A stretch of 64,000 nt of DNA from Nitrosopumilus sp. (lineage in GTDB: Archaea; Thermoproteota; Nitrososphaeria; Nitrososphaerales; Nitrosopumilaceae). The notes under the pieces are model-generated. The model saw nothing but the letters and a program-made list of their open reading frames with translations. It was not told the DNA's origin and searched no databases. How positions within the stretch are numbered: the first letter of the stretch is position 1; every line of letters starts with the position of its first letter. This document shows, piece after piece, positions 50,145-59,024 of the stretch. The stretch covers positions 558,001 through 622,000 of the forward strand of contig NZ_JAILWM010000001.1 in the NCBI RefSeq assembly GCF_025698945.1. Direction: 5' to 3'. The position numbers and the translations under genes are program-made.

Positions 50145-51062
50145 ATGATGACTGAATTATTGCATCAGAAAAACTGCAAAAAAAATACTTTGATTACAGA
50201 CTATCATACGGGAGAAATTGCATGTAGTAATTGTGGTGCAGTATCTTTTGAAAAAATTGTTGATGCAGGACAAGAATCATCAGGACTAACTGGAGAAGAA
50301 TATAACAAAACAAGCAAAGCGGGTGGAAAAATATCATTGAAAATGATCGATATGGGATTATCCACAATTATTGAAGCCCATGATAAAGACTCAAAAGGAA
50401 ATAGTTTGTCCATAGAAAATCGTAGGATATTTTATCGCCTACGAATGTGGGATAGAAATAGTCGCTCTGCAGTTTCTCTAAAATCATTTCAGAAGGCATT
50501 TACTCTACTTGATGGAATTTCATCAAAACTTGGATTGCCTGATGTTGTTATAGAACAAACAGCTCATTTATTTAGAAAGATTGCTGCAAAAAAAATCCTT
50601 GCAGGAAGGTCTACTGCAGGGATGTTATGTGCAGCAGTTTACATTACATGTAGAACTACAGATACACCAAGAACACTTCAAGATATTGCAGATGCAGGAA
50701 ATGTAAGAAAAAAAACATTGCAAAGAGTTTATAGATATTTGGTAAGAGATCTTGACATCTATCCTGAAATCTTTAATCCATCTGAATTTGTTTCAAGAAT
50801 TTCCAAAGCAGTTGGGATTTCAGAAAAATCAGAGAGATCTGCATATAGAATATTAGAAATTGCTGCAAAAAACAATATTTCAACAAGTAAGAATCCCATG
50901 GCAATGGCTGCAACTGCAATTCATTTAGCAGCTACAATTAACAATGAAAAAATATCTCAAACTAAGATCTCGAAAGTTTCAGGAATTAGTGCTGTAACTA
51001 TTAGAGAAAGAGTAAAAGAAATAAAAAAAATAGGAGGTGAAATCTATGGGCAGAACATGTAG
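50145..51062 (+). CDS. tfb: Transcription factor B with altered zinc ribbon
   Basis: The protein has 305 aa. Two cyclin-fold repeats are intact ('AGRSTAGMLCAAVYITCRTT', 'TPRTLQDIADAGNVRKKTLQ' and 'NPMAMAATAIHLAATINN', 'TKISKVSGISAVTIRERVKE'). The B-reader/linker is present. In the zinc ribbon, Cys27-x2-Cys30 is normal but the first pair has only Cys11; Gln8 stands where the first Cys should be, with His7 next to it. TFB recruits RNA polymerase to TATA/BRE; multiple TFBs give promoter choice. Its own promoter carries the shared operator. A zinc-type protein gene overlaps its end. Confidence 0.9.
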   Translation: MMTELLHQKNCKKNTLITDYHTGEIACSNCGAVSFEKIVDAGQESSGLTGEEYNKTSKAGGKISLKMIDMGLSTIIEAHDKDSKGNSLSIENRRIFYRLRMWDRNSRSAVSLKSFQKAFTLLDGISSKLGLPDVVIEQTAHLFRKIAAKKILAGRSTAGMLCAAVYITCRTTDTPRTLQDIADAGNVRKKTLQRVYRYLVRDLDIYPEIFNPSEFVSRISKAVGISEKSERSAYRILEIAAKNNISTSKNPMAMAATAIHLAATINNEKISQTKISKVSGISAVTIRERVKEIKKIGGEIYGQNM

Positions 51063-51231
51063 AGGAATTTGTGTCATGCACAAGGCTGAACCAGTACCAA
51101 ATAATATAAGATATGAAATTGGACAGAAAAGATGTACATTTTGTGGAATATTTTTGTCATCTGAGGAATCAAGATGCATTTGTTGTAAGGCAGTATTGAG
51201 GACAAAACCACGTAGTAAGAAAAAAGACTAG
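51046..51231 (+). CDS. 61-aa Cys-rich protein coupled to TFB
   Basis: The frame starts 'MGRTCRGICVMHKAEPVPNN' and continues 'QKRCTFCGIF' and 'SRCICCKAVL', giving three Cys clusters and a basic end. The ATG at 51046 follows GGAGGTGA, a rare strong ribosome-binding site here, 5 nt upstream, which decides this start over the GTG at 51037. It overlaps the TFB gene by 17 nt. It probably acts with TFB or binds nucleic acid; unknown. Confidence 0.7.
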   Translation: MGRTCRGICVMHKAEPVPNNIRYEIGQKRCTFCGIFLSSEESRCICCKAVLRTKPRSKKKD

Positions 51232-52443
51232 TTATTTTTTTGAGGCACTAACTAGAGACACTACATCCCTATCTCTTAGCTGATAATCAACTGGGAGTCT
51301 TAGATTGTATCTTAAATCCTTTCCATAAAGTAGTCCTTTTGTCAGATCTGTGTGAATCTCTTTAGCAAGATCATTTATTGTTGCTCCATCTTTTAACAAA
51401 ATTAAATCAGGCAGAACTCTTCCTTTTTTGTCTGCAAGATTTTTCTCATCTGCAACAGGGTATATTGAATTCATTTTAAGAAGTTTGAAAACTGCAACAT
51501 TAATTGCAAATTGAACACCGGTTCTCATGTATTCACCCATTATTCCTTTTTTAATAAAATTCAAAGCATTGATTTGTTTTTCATTTAGTTCATCAGATTT
51601 TATTATTTCAAATTGCTCAGAACCAGGAGAATATTTTATCAATCCCTTTTGTTCAGCTCTTCTTAGGCTAAATTCACTATCTCCACTGACAGGAATTACA
51701 ATAGAATCATTATATCTCTCCCTTAGTCTGGCAAAATTTTTGTCAGCACCTTCCACATCAATTTTATTTGCTACAATCAAGGTGGGTTTTGATATTTTTC
51801 GAATAAATGATGCAAGTTTTTTTGTATCAGCAACATCAAAGTCATCAAATTCTTTTTCAGATAGATTTGTAGCTATTAGTGATTCTTTAACATGAGTCGT
51901 ATTGACTCCAATTCCCCTATAAAGATCCGTTAGCGCATTTACAATATCTGAACCTGTTCTAATGGATTTGGATATTTTATCTCTGTTTCCCTCTAAGATT
52001 TTATGATACCACATAATCAATTCTTCTTCAATATCGGCAAAATCAGAAAGAGGATCACCGGTTCCAACCTCAGATATTTTCCCAGAAGAATCAATTCCAC
52101 CAGATGCGTCAACAACATGAAGAAGTGCATCTGATTGGGCAGCAATGGATAGAAATTGATTGCCTAAACCTTTTCCTTTCCATGCATCCTTGATTAAACC
52201 GGGTAAATCAATTAGTTCAATTGGAATGTATCTCCAACCTTCTAAACATTTTGAGTTATTTGGACTATCTTGAATTTTAAATTCTGGATGAACACACAAA
52301 GTAATCGCATGAGATATACCTGAAATTGGGGATTTTGTAGTAAAAGGATATGAAGATATTTCTTCAGAAGATAATGTTGCAGAATTAAAAAAAGTGGTTT
52401 TACCAGTATTGGTTTTACCAATTAATCCAAGCTTGATTGGCAT
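51232..52443 (-). CDS. Obg/YchF-like GTPase with TGS domain
   Basis: The protein has 403 aa. G1 'GLIGKTNTGKTTFFN', switch 'SSYPFTTKSP', G3 'DLPGLIKDAWKGKGLGNQF', G4 'VANKID', then a helical part and a C-terminal TGS domain ('TINDLAKEIHTDL', 'LPVDYQLRDRDVVSLVSAS'). This is the archaeal/eukaryotic YchF relative (Ygr210-type), a ribosome-associated GTPase. Convergent with the small zinc gene. Confidence 0.92.
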   Translation of the reverse strand: MPIKLGLIGKTNTGKTTFFNSATLSSEEISSYPFTTKSPISGISHAITLCVHPEFKIQDSPNNSKCLEGWRYIPIELIDLPGLIKDAWKGKGLGNQFLSIAAQSDALLHVVDASGGIDSSGKISEVGTGDPLSDFADIEEELIMWYHKILEGNRDKISKSIRTGSDIVNALTDLYRGIGVNTTHVKESLIATNLSEKEFDDFDVADTKKLASFIRKISKPTLIVANKIDVEGADKNFARLRERYNDSIVIPVSGDSEFSLRRAEQKGLIKYSPGSEQFEIIKSDELNEKQINALNFIKKGIMGEYMRTGVQFAINVAVFKLLKMNSIYPVADEKNLADKKGRVLPDLILLKDGATINDLAKEIHTDLTKGLLYGKDLRYNLRLPVDYQLRDRDVVSLVSASKK

Positions 52444-52477
52444 GATATGATTTTGGTTTCAGAATATTTATCTCTGC

Positions 52478-52843
52478 CTAGTATTCACGAGGTTTACTAT
52501 TTTTGATTTTTTCAAGGGATTGATATAGTTCTTTAAGTGACCAATCAATGTCAGAAAAATCTTCTGTAGACAAAGAATCCTTCCATTTATCCAAAATACA
52601 ATTTGTGATTTCAGAACAATGGTATAACAAATTCCAGTACGGATGATGCTCAGCTGTAGCATATGCCAACTCAGAGATATCACGTAACCCATTCTGTGCT
52701 CTAGACAGAGAAGTTATTTTTTCACCAAAGATTTTGATTATATCATTTTCAAGATCTTTTTCAAGTTTTAATGGAATGTTTTTGGATTCATATTTTTTAA
52801 CAAGATTTTCTAAATCAAAGTAAAAACTTTCAAAATCAGTCAT
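52478..52843 (-). CDS. Unknown 121-aa helical protein
   Basis: A helical acidic protein with 'AYATAEHHPYWNLLYHCSEI' in the middle, where two His and a Cys could be ligands. It begins 1 nt after the CoA-binding gene ends on the same strand and is 34 nt from the GTPase. A gene overlapping it in another frame (52468-52692) is its shadow. No family recognised. Confidence 0.6.
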   Translation of the reverse strand: MTDFESFYFDLENLVKKYESKNIPLKLEKDLENDIIKIFGEKITSLSRAQNGLRDISELAYATAEHHPYWNLLYHCSEITNCILDKWKDSLSTEDFSDIDWSLKELYQSLEKIKNSKPREY

Positions 52844-52844
52844 T

Positions 52845-53255
52845 TTAACATAATCTCTGATGCTCTGCCAGCATACATCTGTTAAAAACTACTTGGATAC
52901 CTTCTTTTCTTGCCAACTCTTCAGCTTTAGTATTATGGATTCCTTCTTGCAACCAAATCACTTTTGGTTTTTTTGCAATTGCATCCTCAATTACAGACAT
53001 TACCTCATCAGAAGGTCTAAAGATATCAATTATTTCAACATCATCTTCTACATTCCGAACTGAGTCATAGCATTTTTTTCCTAGAATTTCATCAGTGGTG
53101 GGATTTATTGGAATTACATCATATCCGTTATCAGATAGATATTTTGGGACGTAATGAGCAGCCTTTGATGAATTCTTAGACATTCCAATTACTGCTACTT
53201 TTTTTAGCGACAAGATATTGCGAATTTCATCATCAGTGTGGTCATCCCTTTCCAT
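52845..53255 (-). CDS. CoA-binding domain protein
   Basis: The 136-aa Rossmann-fold protein of the CoA_binding_2 type has 'KVAVIGMSKNSSKAAHYVPK' (nucleotide loop), 'VIPINPTTDEILGKKCYDSV' and 'KVIWLQEGIHNTKAEELARK', ending with 'VVFNRCMLAEH'. The Cys-Met end is conserved in the family. It binds CoA or acts with acyl-CoA synthetases; precise role unknown. Confidence 0.85.
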   Translation of the reverse strand: MERDDHTDDEIRNILSLKKVAVIGMSKNSSKAAHYVPKYLSDNGYDVIPINPTTDEILGKKCYDSVRNVEDDVEIIDIFRPSDEVMSVIEDAIAKKPKVIWLQEGIHNTKAEELARKEGIQVVFNRCMLAEHQRLC

Positions 53256-53336
53256 GTATAGGGTCTTTTAATATGAAGAATATAATTTTTGTATAACAAA
53301 CAAAGTATTTTTTAGACCATAAAACATACCAGATTC

Positions 53337-53855
53337 ATGGAGGAGGAACCTAAAGACATCATTGTTTTAGGAGCAATAAAAAACGGCATCAAAAAGTTTG
53401 ATAAAATTCAAAAAATTACAAACATCAAACCTGAAGAGCTTAATTTGATTCTCGAAAAACTTGAAAAAAGAGAACTAATCAAAGTTGAAGAAAAAAAGGG
53501 ATGGTTAGGGAAAAAAATTGAGTTAAATGTAACTGAAAAGGGCTCACGAGAAGTAGATGAGCGTATCCACGAAATGCAGTCAAAATGGAACCAAATGTCA
53601 CAGATATATCAAACAGAAGATAAAGAGAAATTAAAACAATACATGGATGAGAACAAATCATTTCTTCCAATGATGATGTTTTTTGGAGTAATGGATATCA
53701 TGATGTTTTCAATGATGTTTAGTATGATTGGAATGGCAATGACAGATTATGTTCCTGCAGAGAGCATTCCAGAAGGAATTGGAGAAGGTATGGATGGTGG
53801 CGACACAGATGTGGGAATGGATGATGGTGGATTTGATATTGATATTGGTTTCTAG
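53337..53855 (+). CDS. Winged-helix protein with hydrophobic, acidic C-terminus
   Basis: The protein has 172 aa. Residues 5-75 form a DNA-binding-like winged helix ('AIKNGIKKFDKIQKITN', 'ELNLILEKLEKRELIKVEEK'). A linker is followed by a Met/Phe-rich segment ('MMMFFGVMDIMMFSMMFSMI') that could insert in the membrane, then a Gly/Asp tail. A membrane-tethered regulator is plausible; the tail resembles nothing I know. Confidence 0.6.
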   Translation: MEEEPKDIIVLGAIKNGIKKFDKIQKITNIKPEELNLILEKLEKRELIKVEEKKGWLGKKIELNVTEKGSREVDERIHEMQSKWNQMSQIYQTEDKEKLKQYMDENKSFLPMMMFFGVMDIMMFSMMFSMIGMAMTDYVPAESIPEGIGEGMDGGDTDVGMDDGGFDIDIGF

Positions 53856-53894
53856 TGGGAATTTTATAGTCAAGTAAAAAATGAATTATGATTG

Positions 53895-54899
53895 ATGTAT
53901 AATTCATTTGATAATTCAGGATTGGTAAAAGTCTTAACATTCTTACAAACACACAATACAGAGTATCTTTCAGGTCAGGATCTTAGCGATGTATTAAGAA
54001 TTAGCAGGGTTGCAATTTGGAAGCATATTAAAAAAATTCAAGAGTTAGGATACACAGTAGAATCAAAACAAAAACTAGGTTACAAATTAACTACAAACTC
54101 TAATGCTTTACTCCCATGGGAAATTACACGTGGATTAAAAACTAAAGTGATTGGTCAGCAGGCATATTATTTTGATTCAATAAATTCAACGCAAATTCAG
54201 GCTCTGAAAATGGCAGTAGATTCAAAAACCAATGGGGCAGTGATCGTATCTGAAAAACAGACTGGAGGAAAAGGAAGAGCAGGAAGAAAATGGATTTCTC
54301 CAAAAGGAGGTATTTGGTTTTCAGTAATTTTGCATCCTAAATTTGACATCACCATGACAACATTATTTCCAATTGGAGCGGCACTAGCATTATCAATTGC
54401 GTTGGAAAAGACTTTTAGGATTTCACCTGAATTAAAATGGCCAAACGATGTAACAATTAATGGAAAAAAACTTGCAGGGTTGCTAGTTGATGCATCTTTT
54501 GAATCAAATAGAATCGAAAATCTCGTTTTAGGGATTGGAATTAATTTTGATATAGATGCAAAATTAATTGAAAAAAAATTAAAAGGTACACCAAATTTTT
54601 ACGGAGTTGCATCACTAAGTGAGCAAAAAAACAAAGCTAGACCTGTGGATTTAGTACAAGCATTCTTAGTAGAATTAGAAAAGATTTTTCAAATGCTAAA
54701 CCAAAGACAAACTAAAAAAATTATTTCAGAGTGGACAAAGAGATCTTCAACTATAGGAAGGAATGTAGAGATCAATACGTCTGATGGAAAAATTAATGGG
54801 AAAGCAACAAAAATTGATGATGATGGTGCCTTAGTTATTTCAAAAAATGGCAACACTGTTAAAATAATTGCTGGCGATGTGAATCATTTGTCAAAATAG
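53895..54899 (+). CDS. birA: Biotin protein ligase with HTH (BirA)
   Basis: The protein has 334 aa. N-terminal winged helix ('LSGQDLSDVLRISRVAIWKH') and a catalytic domain with 'QTGGKGRAGRKWISPKGGIW' (the G-R-G-R-x-W adenylation loop) and 'LKWPNDVTINGKKLAGLLVD', followed by the C-terminal SH3-like domain. It biotinylates acetyl/propionyl-CoA carboxylase of the carbon cycle and can repress biotin genes. ATG at 53895; a TTG one codon earlier also opens the frame. Confidence 0.95.
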   Translation: MYNSFDNSGLVKVLTFLQTHNTEYLSGQDLSDVLRISRVAIWKHIKKIQELGYTVESKQKLGYKLTTNSNALLPWEITRGLKTKVIGQQAYYFDSINSTQIQALKMAVDSKTNGAVIVSEKQTGGKGRAGRKWISPKGGIWFSVILHPKFDITMTTLFPIGAALALSIALEKTFRISPELKWPNDVTINGKKLAGLLVDASFESNRIENLVLGIGINFDIDAKLIEKKLKGTPNFYGVASLSEQKNKARPVDLVQAFLVELEKIFQMLNQRQTKKIISEWTKRSSTIGRNVEINTSDGKINGKATKIDDDGALVISKNGNTVKIIAGDVNHLSK

Positions 54900-55259
54900 T
54901 TATCTTTTAGTTTTTTTAGGTGTAGATTTAGTAACTTTTTTGGGTTTTTTGACAGGCTTCTTTTTTGTAGAAAGTAGTTTGGATTGCTCTTTTAGAATTT
55001 CTTTTAATTCGTGCTGAATCTCAAAAATAGAAGATAGTAATTCCTCAAGAGCCGTAGTGTATTGAGAGTATGCAGATATCAAATTGGTTTTGGTTTTGTT
55101 AGCCTTTATCAGGTATTCGTTTGAACGCAATAGATTAGTTGAGGAGACTAATTCAGGGATATCTGATGTTTGTTCTCCCAACTGAGACAGTTCAGATTGT
55201 GCCTCTTGAATTTTTTTTCGTAAATCATAAATAATTTCCCCAGCACCGATCTCCGTCAA
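54900..55259 (-). CDS. Coiled-coil protein with Lys-rich tail
   Basis: The 119-aa protein is predicted as a long helix bundle ('IIYDLRKKIQEAQSELSQLG') with a final 'KKKPVKKPKKVTKSTPKKTK' stretch. The gene abuts the birA stop. The tail is of the same Lys/Pro type as that on PPDK. It may bind DNA or another polyanion. Function unknown. Confidence 0.55.
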   Translation of the reverse strand: MTEIGAGEIIYDLRKKIQEAQSELSQLGEQTSDIPELVSSTNLLRSNEYLIKANKTKTNLISAYSQYTTALEELLSSIFEIQHELKEILKEQSKLLSTKKKPVKKPKKVTKSTPKKTKR

Positions 55260-55398
55260 TACAAAAACTCCAGTTATGAATAAATTAAAGATTTTCTTAT
55301 AGCCTCAACTAATTATTGGATACAAAGAGATAATCGTGACCAGAGTAATATAAAATAGAAATACAGATATCTAAAATTACAATAATAAAAAAAATACT

Positions 55399-56817
55399 AT
55401 GAGAATAAAATATCTAATTGCCATAGTGATGTTAAGTTCTATAATCATTGAGGCAAATGCTCAAAGTGAAGAAAACCCAGAACAAATGTTCAATCAAGCA
55501 AATAATCTATTTGTTAAAGGTGAATACAAAACAGCTATTTCAATTTATGATCAAATTTTAAAAATTGCACCTAATAATATTTCTACGTTAAAAATGAAGG
55601 GAATTGCTCTAAGCAATCTTGAAGAGCATGATAGATCCTTAAAACAATTTTTCAAAGTTCTCCAATACAAACCAAAAGATATTACTGCATTAACTGGAAT
55701 GGGTGTAGGATTTGGTAATTTAGGCGAATATCAAGAATCAATAAAATATTTTGAAATTGCATCAAAAGAAAAACCAGACAGCATAGTAATTAACAACTAT
55801 AAAGAAATTGTTCAAAAAGTAATTAACAAGTTTCCATATACGCCTACCAAGAAACCAATTGGGTTAGAGAGTACAAAAGTTATTTCAATTCCTGATTGGG
55901 TAAAAACAATTTCAAAATGGTGGTCTGATGATTCAATAAAGGATGATGAATTTATCTCAGCGCTACTATACCTCATTGAAAATAATATAGTTCAAGTTCC
56001 CACCACAGAAAATACAAGTAACAATGATGAAAAGATTCCGGATTGGGTAAAAAATAATGCTGGCTGGTGGGCAGATGGGACTATAGAGGATGCAGAATTT
56101 GTTTCAGGCATACAATACATGATAAAAAATGGATTCATTACAATTAGTTTTAAAGAATCTAAACAAAAATCACAAGAACAATTAGATAATGAGTTTTACT
56201 TGTTTGAAAGATATCTTAGAGATATTGTAAATAATATTTCTAAAGAGAAGAGATACATAGAATATCCCAATCCAAGCAAAGACGTAATTAAAAAATTTCT
56301 AAGAGATTATGTTAAATGGAATTTTGAAGAAGAGGTAAAGAAAGCATCAGAGAACTTTCCAAATCCAACATACGAAATTGTTGATGATATCTACATAATT
56401 TACTATAAAGTATACATCAATGAACAACCAACGGGACTTCCATTGGATCATGTAAGTACATTAGAGAATTCATTTGTATTTTGGGAGAAACAGGAATTAA
56501 ATTCAAACAACCAAAAAGCAAAGATAGTTTTCGAGATGACTGAGAAAAAACACGAAGCCAATGTGTGGGTTACATGGGTAGTTCGCAATATTGGAGAGGG
56601 TGTTTTAGGTCATGCTCATCTTGGAAAAGGAGTTGTAGAAGTTACACTTGGCGATTATAATTGTGATGGCAGTTTTCAATTATACGATGTCAAGAGTGTT
56701 GAGACAATTATGACTCATGAGTTAGGACATTCAATTGGTTTAACACATACAGATGAAAAAAACAACATCATGTATCCATCATACACACCATCTTATGCAT
56801 TTTGTTTACTAAGCTAG
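55399..56817 (+). CDS. Secreted TPR / WVKNNAGWW / metzincin protease
   Basis: The protein has 472 aa. Signal peptide 'MRIKYLIAIVMLSSIIIEA', then two to three TPR repeats (residues 25-140), two WVK-type repeats ('IPDWVKTISKWWSDDSIKDD', 'IPDWVKNNAGWWADGTIEDA') and a metalloprotease domain with H440-E-x2-H444-x2-G-x2-H450 and Met-turn M458 ('NIMYPS'), the matrixin/metzincin signature. It is therefore an exported zinc protease, attached by TPR and repeats. The WVK repeats occur in two more secreted proteins of the window. Confidence 0.85.
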   Translation: MRIKYLIAIVMLSSIIIEANAQSEENPEQMFNQANNLFVKGEYKTAISIYDQILKIAPNNISTLKMKGIALSNLEEHDRSLKQFFKVLQYKPKDITALTGMGVGFGNLGEYQESIKYFEIASKEKPDSIVINNYKEIVQKVINKFPYTPTKKPIGLESTKVISIPDWVKTISKWWSDDSIKDDEFISALLYLIENNIVQVPTTENTSNNDEKIPDWVKNNAGWWADGTIEDAEFVSGIQYMIKNGFITISFKESKQKSQEQLDNEFYLFERYLRDIVNNISKEKRYIEYPNPSKDVIKKFLRDYVKWNFEEEVKKASENFPNPTYEIVDDIYIIYYKVYINEQPTGLPLDHVSTLENSFVFWEKQELNSNNQKAKIVFEMTEKKHEANVWVTWVVRNIGEGVLGHAHLGKGVVEVTLGDYNCDGSFQLYDVKSVETIMTHELGHSIGLTHTDEKNNIMYPSYTPSYAFCLLS

Positions 56818-56827
56818 AAAATCAGAT

Positions 56828-56851
56828 CTTATTCTAAAAATTGAGAATAAG
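56828..56851. terminator. Hairpin after the protease gene
   Basis: CTTATTCT and AGAATAAG form an 8-bp perfect stem with an 8-nt loop, about 10 nt after the stop and before the TFB promoter. Confidence 0.4.
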
Positions 56852-56932
56852 TATTAGCTCAACCTACACACCAATAACCCGTTGAAATTAGGTAAAACGG
56901 ATAAAAAGGAATTACAGGTATTTAGTATTATT

Positions 56933-57844
56933 ATGCTCAAAAATGCCATGGTTTCCGGACCAAAGTGTCCCGCATGTGGAGATAAAAAAATGGTCACAGA
57001 TCAAAACACAGGAGAATTGTTCTGTGGGAAATGTGGTTTTGTTGTTACAGATAAAATTACAGATACAGGTGCTGAATGGAGATCTTTTGCAAACGACGAT
57101 ACCAACAGAACAAGGGTTGGTGCAGGAACATCGCTTACAATGCACGATATGGGATTATCAACAGTGATTGGAGCAGTCAACAAGGACTCTACTGGAAAAC
57201 CATTATCGGCAAGTATGAAAAGTTCTATTGAAAGACTTAGAACGTGGGATAGTAGAACACAAGCACATTCATCTGCAGATAGAAATCTAAGACAGGCACT
57301 AAATGAGATGGACAAGCTAAAAGATAAACTTGCTTTAACAGATGCAGTTGTAGAAAAAGCAGCTTACATTTACAGAAAAGCAATGGAGAAAAAACTGGTA
57401 AGAGGTAGATCCATTCAAGGATTAGTGGCAGCATGTCTTTATGCGTCATGTCGAAATACAGAAACACCAAGAACATTAGATGATGTTGCAAAAGGAATTA
57501 ACATCAGAAGAAAAGACGTAGCAAGATGTTATAGATTAATTTTTAGAGAATTAGAATTAAAAATGCCAGTAGTAGATCCGGTTAGAGGTGTATCCAGAAT
57601 TGCAAGTATTGCAGAATTAAGTGAGAAGAGTAAGCGAAAAGCAATTGAAATTTTAGATCAGGCTAAGAAAATAGGCATGGTGGCAGGAAAAGATCCGATG
57701 GGAATTGCAGCTGCTGCATTATATCTAGCATGTATTAGTACAGGAGAAGTAAAATCCCAAAAAGAAATCTCAATTGCATCGGGAGTGACTGAAGTCACTA
57801 TTAGAAACAGATGTGCGGGACTAAGAAAAATGCTAAATGAATAA
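56933..57844 (+). CDS. tfb: Transcription factor B (canonical)
   Basis: The protein has 303 aa from the ATG at 56933; the frame runs to a TTG at 56882 and a second ATG is at 56948, so the start is uncertain. The zinc ribbon is complete ('PKCPACGDKK' and 'LFCGKCGFVV'), followed by the B-reader and two cyclin folds ('VRGRSIQGLVAACLYASCRN', 'DPMGIAAAALYLACISTGEV'). It recruits RNA polymerase at TATA/BRE promoters. It lies 2 nt from the small gene downstream, so they form an operon. Confidence 0.95.
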   Translation: MLKNAMVSGPKCPACGDKKMVTDQNTGELFCGKCGFVVTDKITDTGAEWRSFANDDTNRTRVGAGTSLTMHDMGLSTVIGAVNKDSTGKPLSASMKSSIERLRTWDSRTQAHSSADRNLRQALNEMDKLKDKLALTDAVVEKAAYIYRKAMEKKLVRGRSIQGLVAACLYASCRNTETPRTLDDVAKGINIRRKDVARCYRLIFRELELKMPVVDPVRGVSRIASIAELSEKSKRKAIEILDQAKKIGMVAGKDPMGIAAAALYLACISTGEVKSQKEISIASGVTEVTIRNRCAGLRKMLNE

Positions 57845-57846
57845 AG

Positions 57847-58134
57847 ATGCCAGAAGATAACTGGTCAAATTGGCTAGATTTTAATCAAGAATATTTCAAA
57901 GACATTCCTGAATCTGCAGGTGTGTTTATGATGCATCAGGCAATGAAAATCTTATTTATAGGGGGTTCAGAAAATATCAAAAAAACAATAATTGAATTAT
58001 CAACAAATGATTGTATTAGAAAAGCAACAAGATTCAAGTATAGAAATGAAGAAAATTTTGAAAAGACCAGACTTGAATTAATTGGAGATTTTAAAAAAAG
58101 ACACGAAGGAAACCTTCCTGACTGTATGCAATAA
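57847..58134 (+). CDS. Possible GIY-YIG-like small protein
   Basis: The protein has 95 aa. 'IPESAGVFMMHQAMKILFIG' followed by 'GSENIKKTIIEL' recalls the start of GIY-YIG domains (P-x-x-x-G-V-[YF]...[IL]-[FY]-[IV]-G-x-[ST]-x-N-[IL]), though the second Tyr is Phe and the catalytic Arg/Glu are not evident. The end 'RLELIGDFKKRHEGNLP' is compatible. Possibly a degenerate nucleic-acid-binding version. Same operon as the canonical TFB. Confidence 0.55.
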   Translation: MPEDNWSNWLDFNQEYFKDIPESAGVFMMHQAMKILFIGGSENIKKTIIELSTNDCIRKATRFKYRNEENFEKTRLELIGDFKKRHEGNLPDCMQ

Positions 58135-58138
58135 AAGA

Positions 58139-58549
58139 TTATTTTTTAGATGTTTGAAATTCTAATTTATCCCAAGGAAAAACAACATAATCATCATTTA
58201 TGGTTTTTTTAGCATAAACTAGTTGTTTTGGATATTTTTTACCACGTCTAGCAAATAAAGTAACAAAAACTAATTTTGACGGATCATCAACATTTGAAAT
58301 AATTTTTTTGAAGGTATCTCCTGAATCATAAATATCATCTACAAAAAGAGAGGAAGCGGAAATCTTCTTTTTATCGACAAAAATTTTTTTTATTCCTAAG
58401 TGATCTGCCATTAATCGAGATGGAACCAATCCTCCTCTACTTACGGTAGTAATACTAGAAAAAGATCTTGGCAGTTTTGAAATTTTCTTGGATAAATTCT
58501 CAATCAAATATTCTATGTCATTCCAAGTGATAAATTGTTCAGTAGGCAT
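58139..58549 (-). CDS. Phosphoribosyltransferase family protein
   Basis: The protein has 136 aa. PRPP loop 'LFVDDIYDSGDTFKKII' (two Asp then G-D-T) and 'ITTVSRGGLVPSRLMADHLG' for pyrophosphate binding. Close to xanthine/guanine-type PRTases of archaea. It salvages a purine base or regulates; the base is not determined. Convergent with the GIY-YIG-like gene. Confidence 0.88.
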   Translation of the reverse strand: MPTEQFITWNDIEYLIENLSKKISKLPRSFSSITTVSRGGLVPSRLMADHLGIKKIFVDKKKISASSLFVDDIYDSGDTFKKIISNVDDPSKLVFVTLFARRGKKYPKQLVYAKKTINDDYVVFPWDKLEFQTSKK

Positions 58550-58587
58550 ATTACAAAAATACTAACTCTAGAATTAAGTTGTTATGA

Positions 58588-58980
58588 TTAGAAAGTCTTC
58601 ATAGTAGATTTTTTCAATGAAGCAATCAATTTTAGGATTTTAAAAGGAATCTTTCCAAAATCAACATCTTTCTCACAGGAAACTAACAAGACATTATCAT
58701 CAACCAATGGGAAACTCATGATGATTACTTTGTCCCTATAGGACATTGAAAAATGTACTTCTCCAAATTCATTATCAAACTCATGTCGCATTCTAACGCG
58801 TAAAGCAAGTTCCATGAACATCATCTCATCTTGTTTTTTAGCTTCGAGGGAAAGTAATCCTTCTTTCATGCCTCCCGCCATCAGATGGCCTCTGTTATTG
58901 ATAAAACGTGCAGAGCGTATCTTAGGATCTAAGTTATCAATTTTTTGGCAAATTTTTTCAAGTTTCTCAACATCATCCAT
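58588..58980 (-). CDS. Roadblock-like or related small protein, unknown
   Basis: The 130-aa alpha/beta protein has 'IRSARFINNRGHLMAGGMKE' and 'EVHFSMSYRDKVIIMSFPLV', a pattern like roadblock/LC7 or profilin-fold sensors. Such proteins regulate small GTPases. I cannot confirm the family. Divergent from phaE. Confidence 0.55.
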   Translation of the reverse strand: MDDVEKLEKICQKIDNLDPKIRSARFINNRGHLMAGGMKEGLLSLEAKKQDEMMFMELALRVRMRHEFDNEFGEVHFSMSYRDKVIIMSFPLVDDNVLLVSCEKDVDFGKIPFKILKLIASLKKSTMKTF

Positions 58981-59024
58981 TTGTTTAATTAAACTAGCGA
59001 TCTATTTATTGCGAGCTGTGATAA

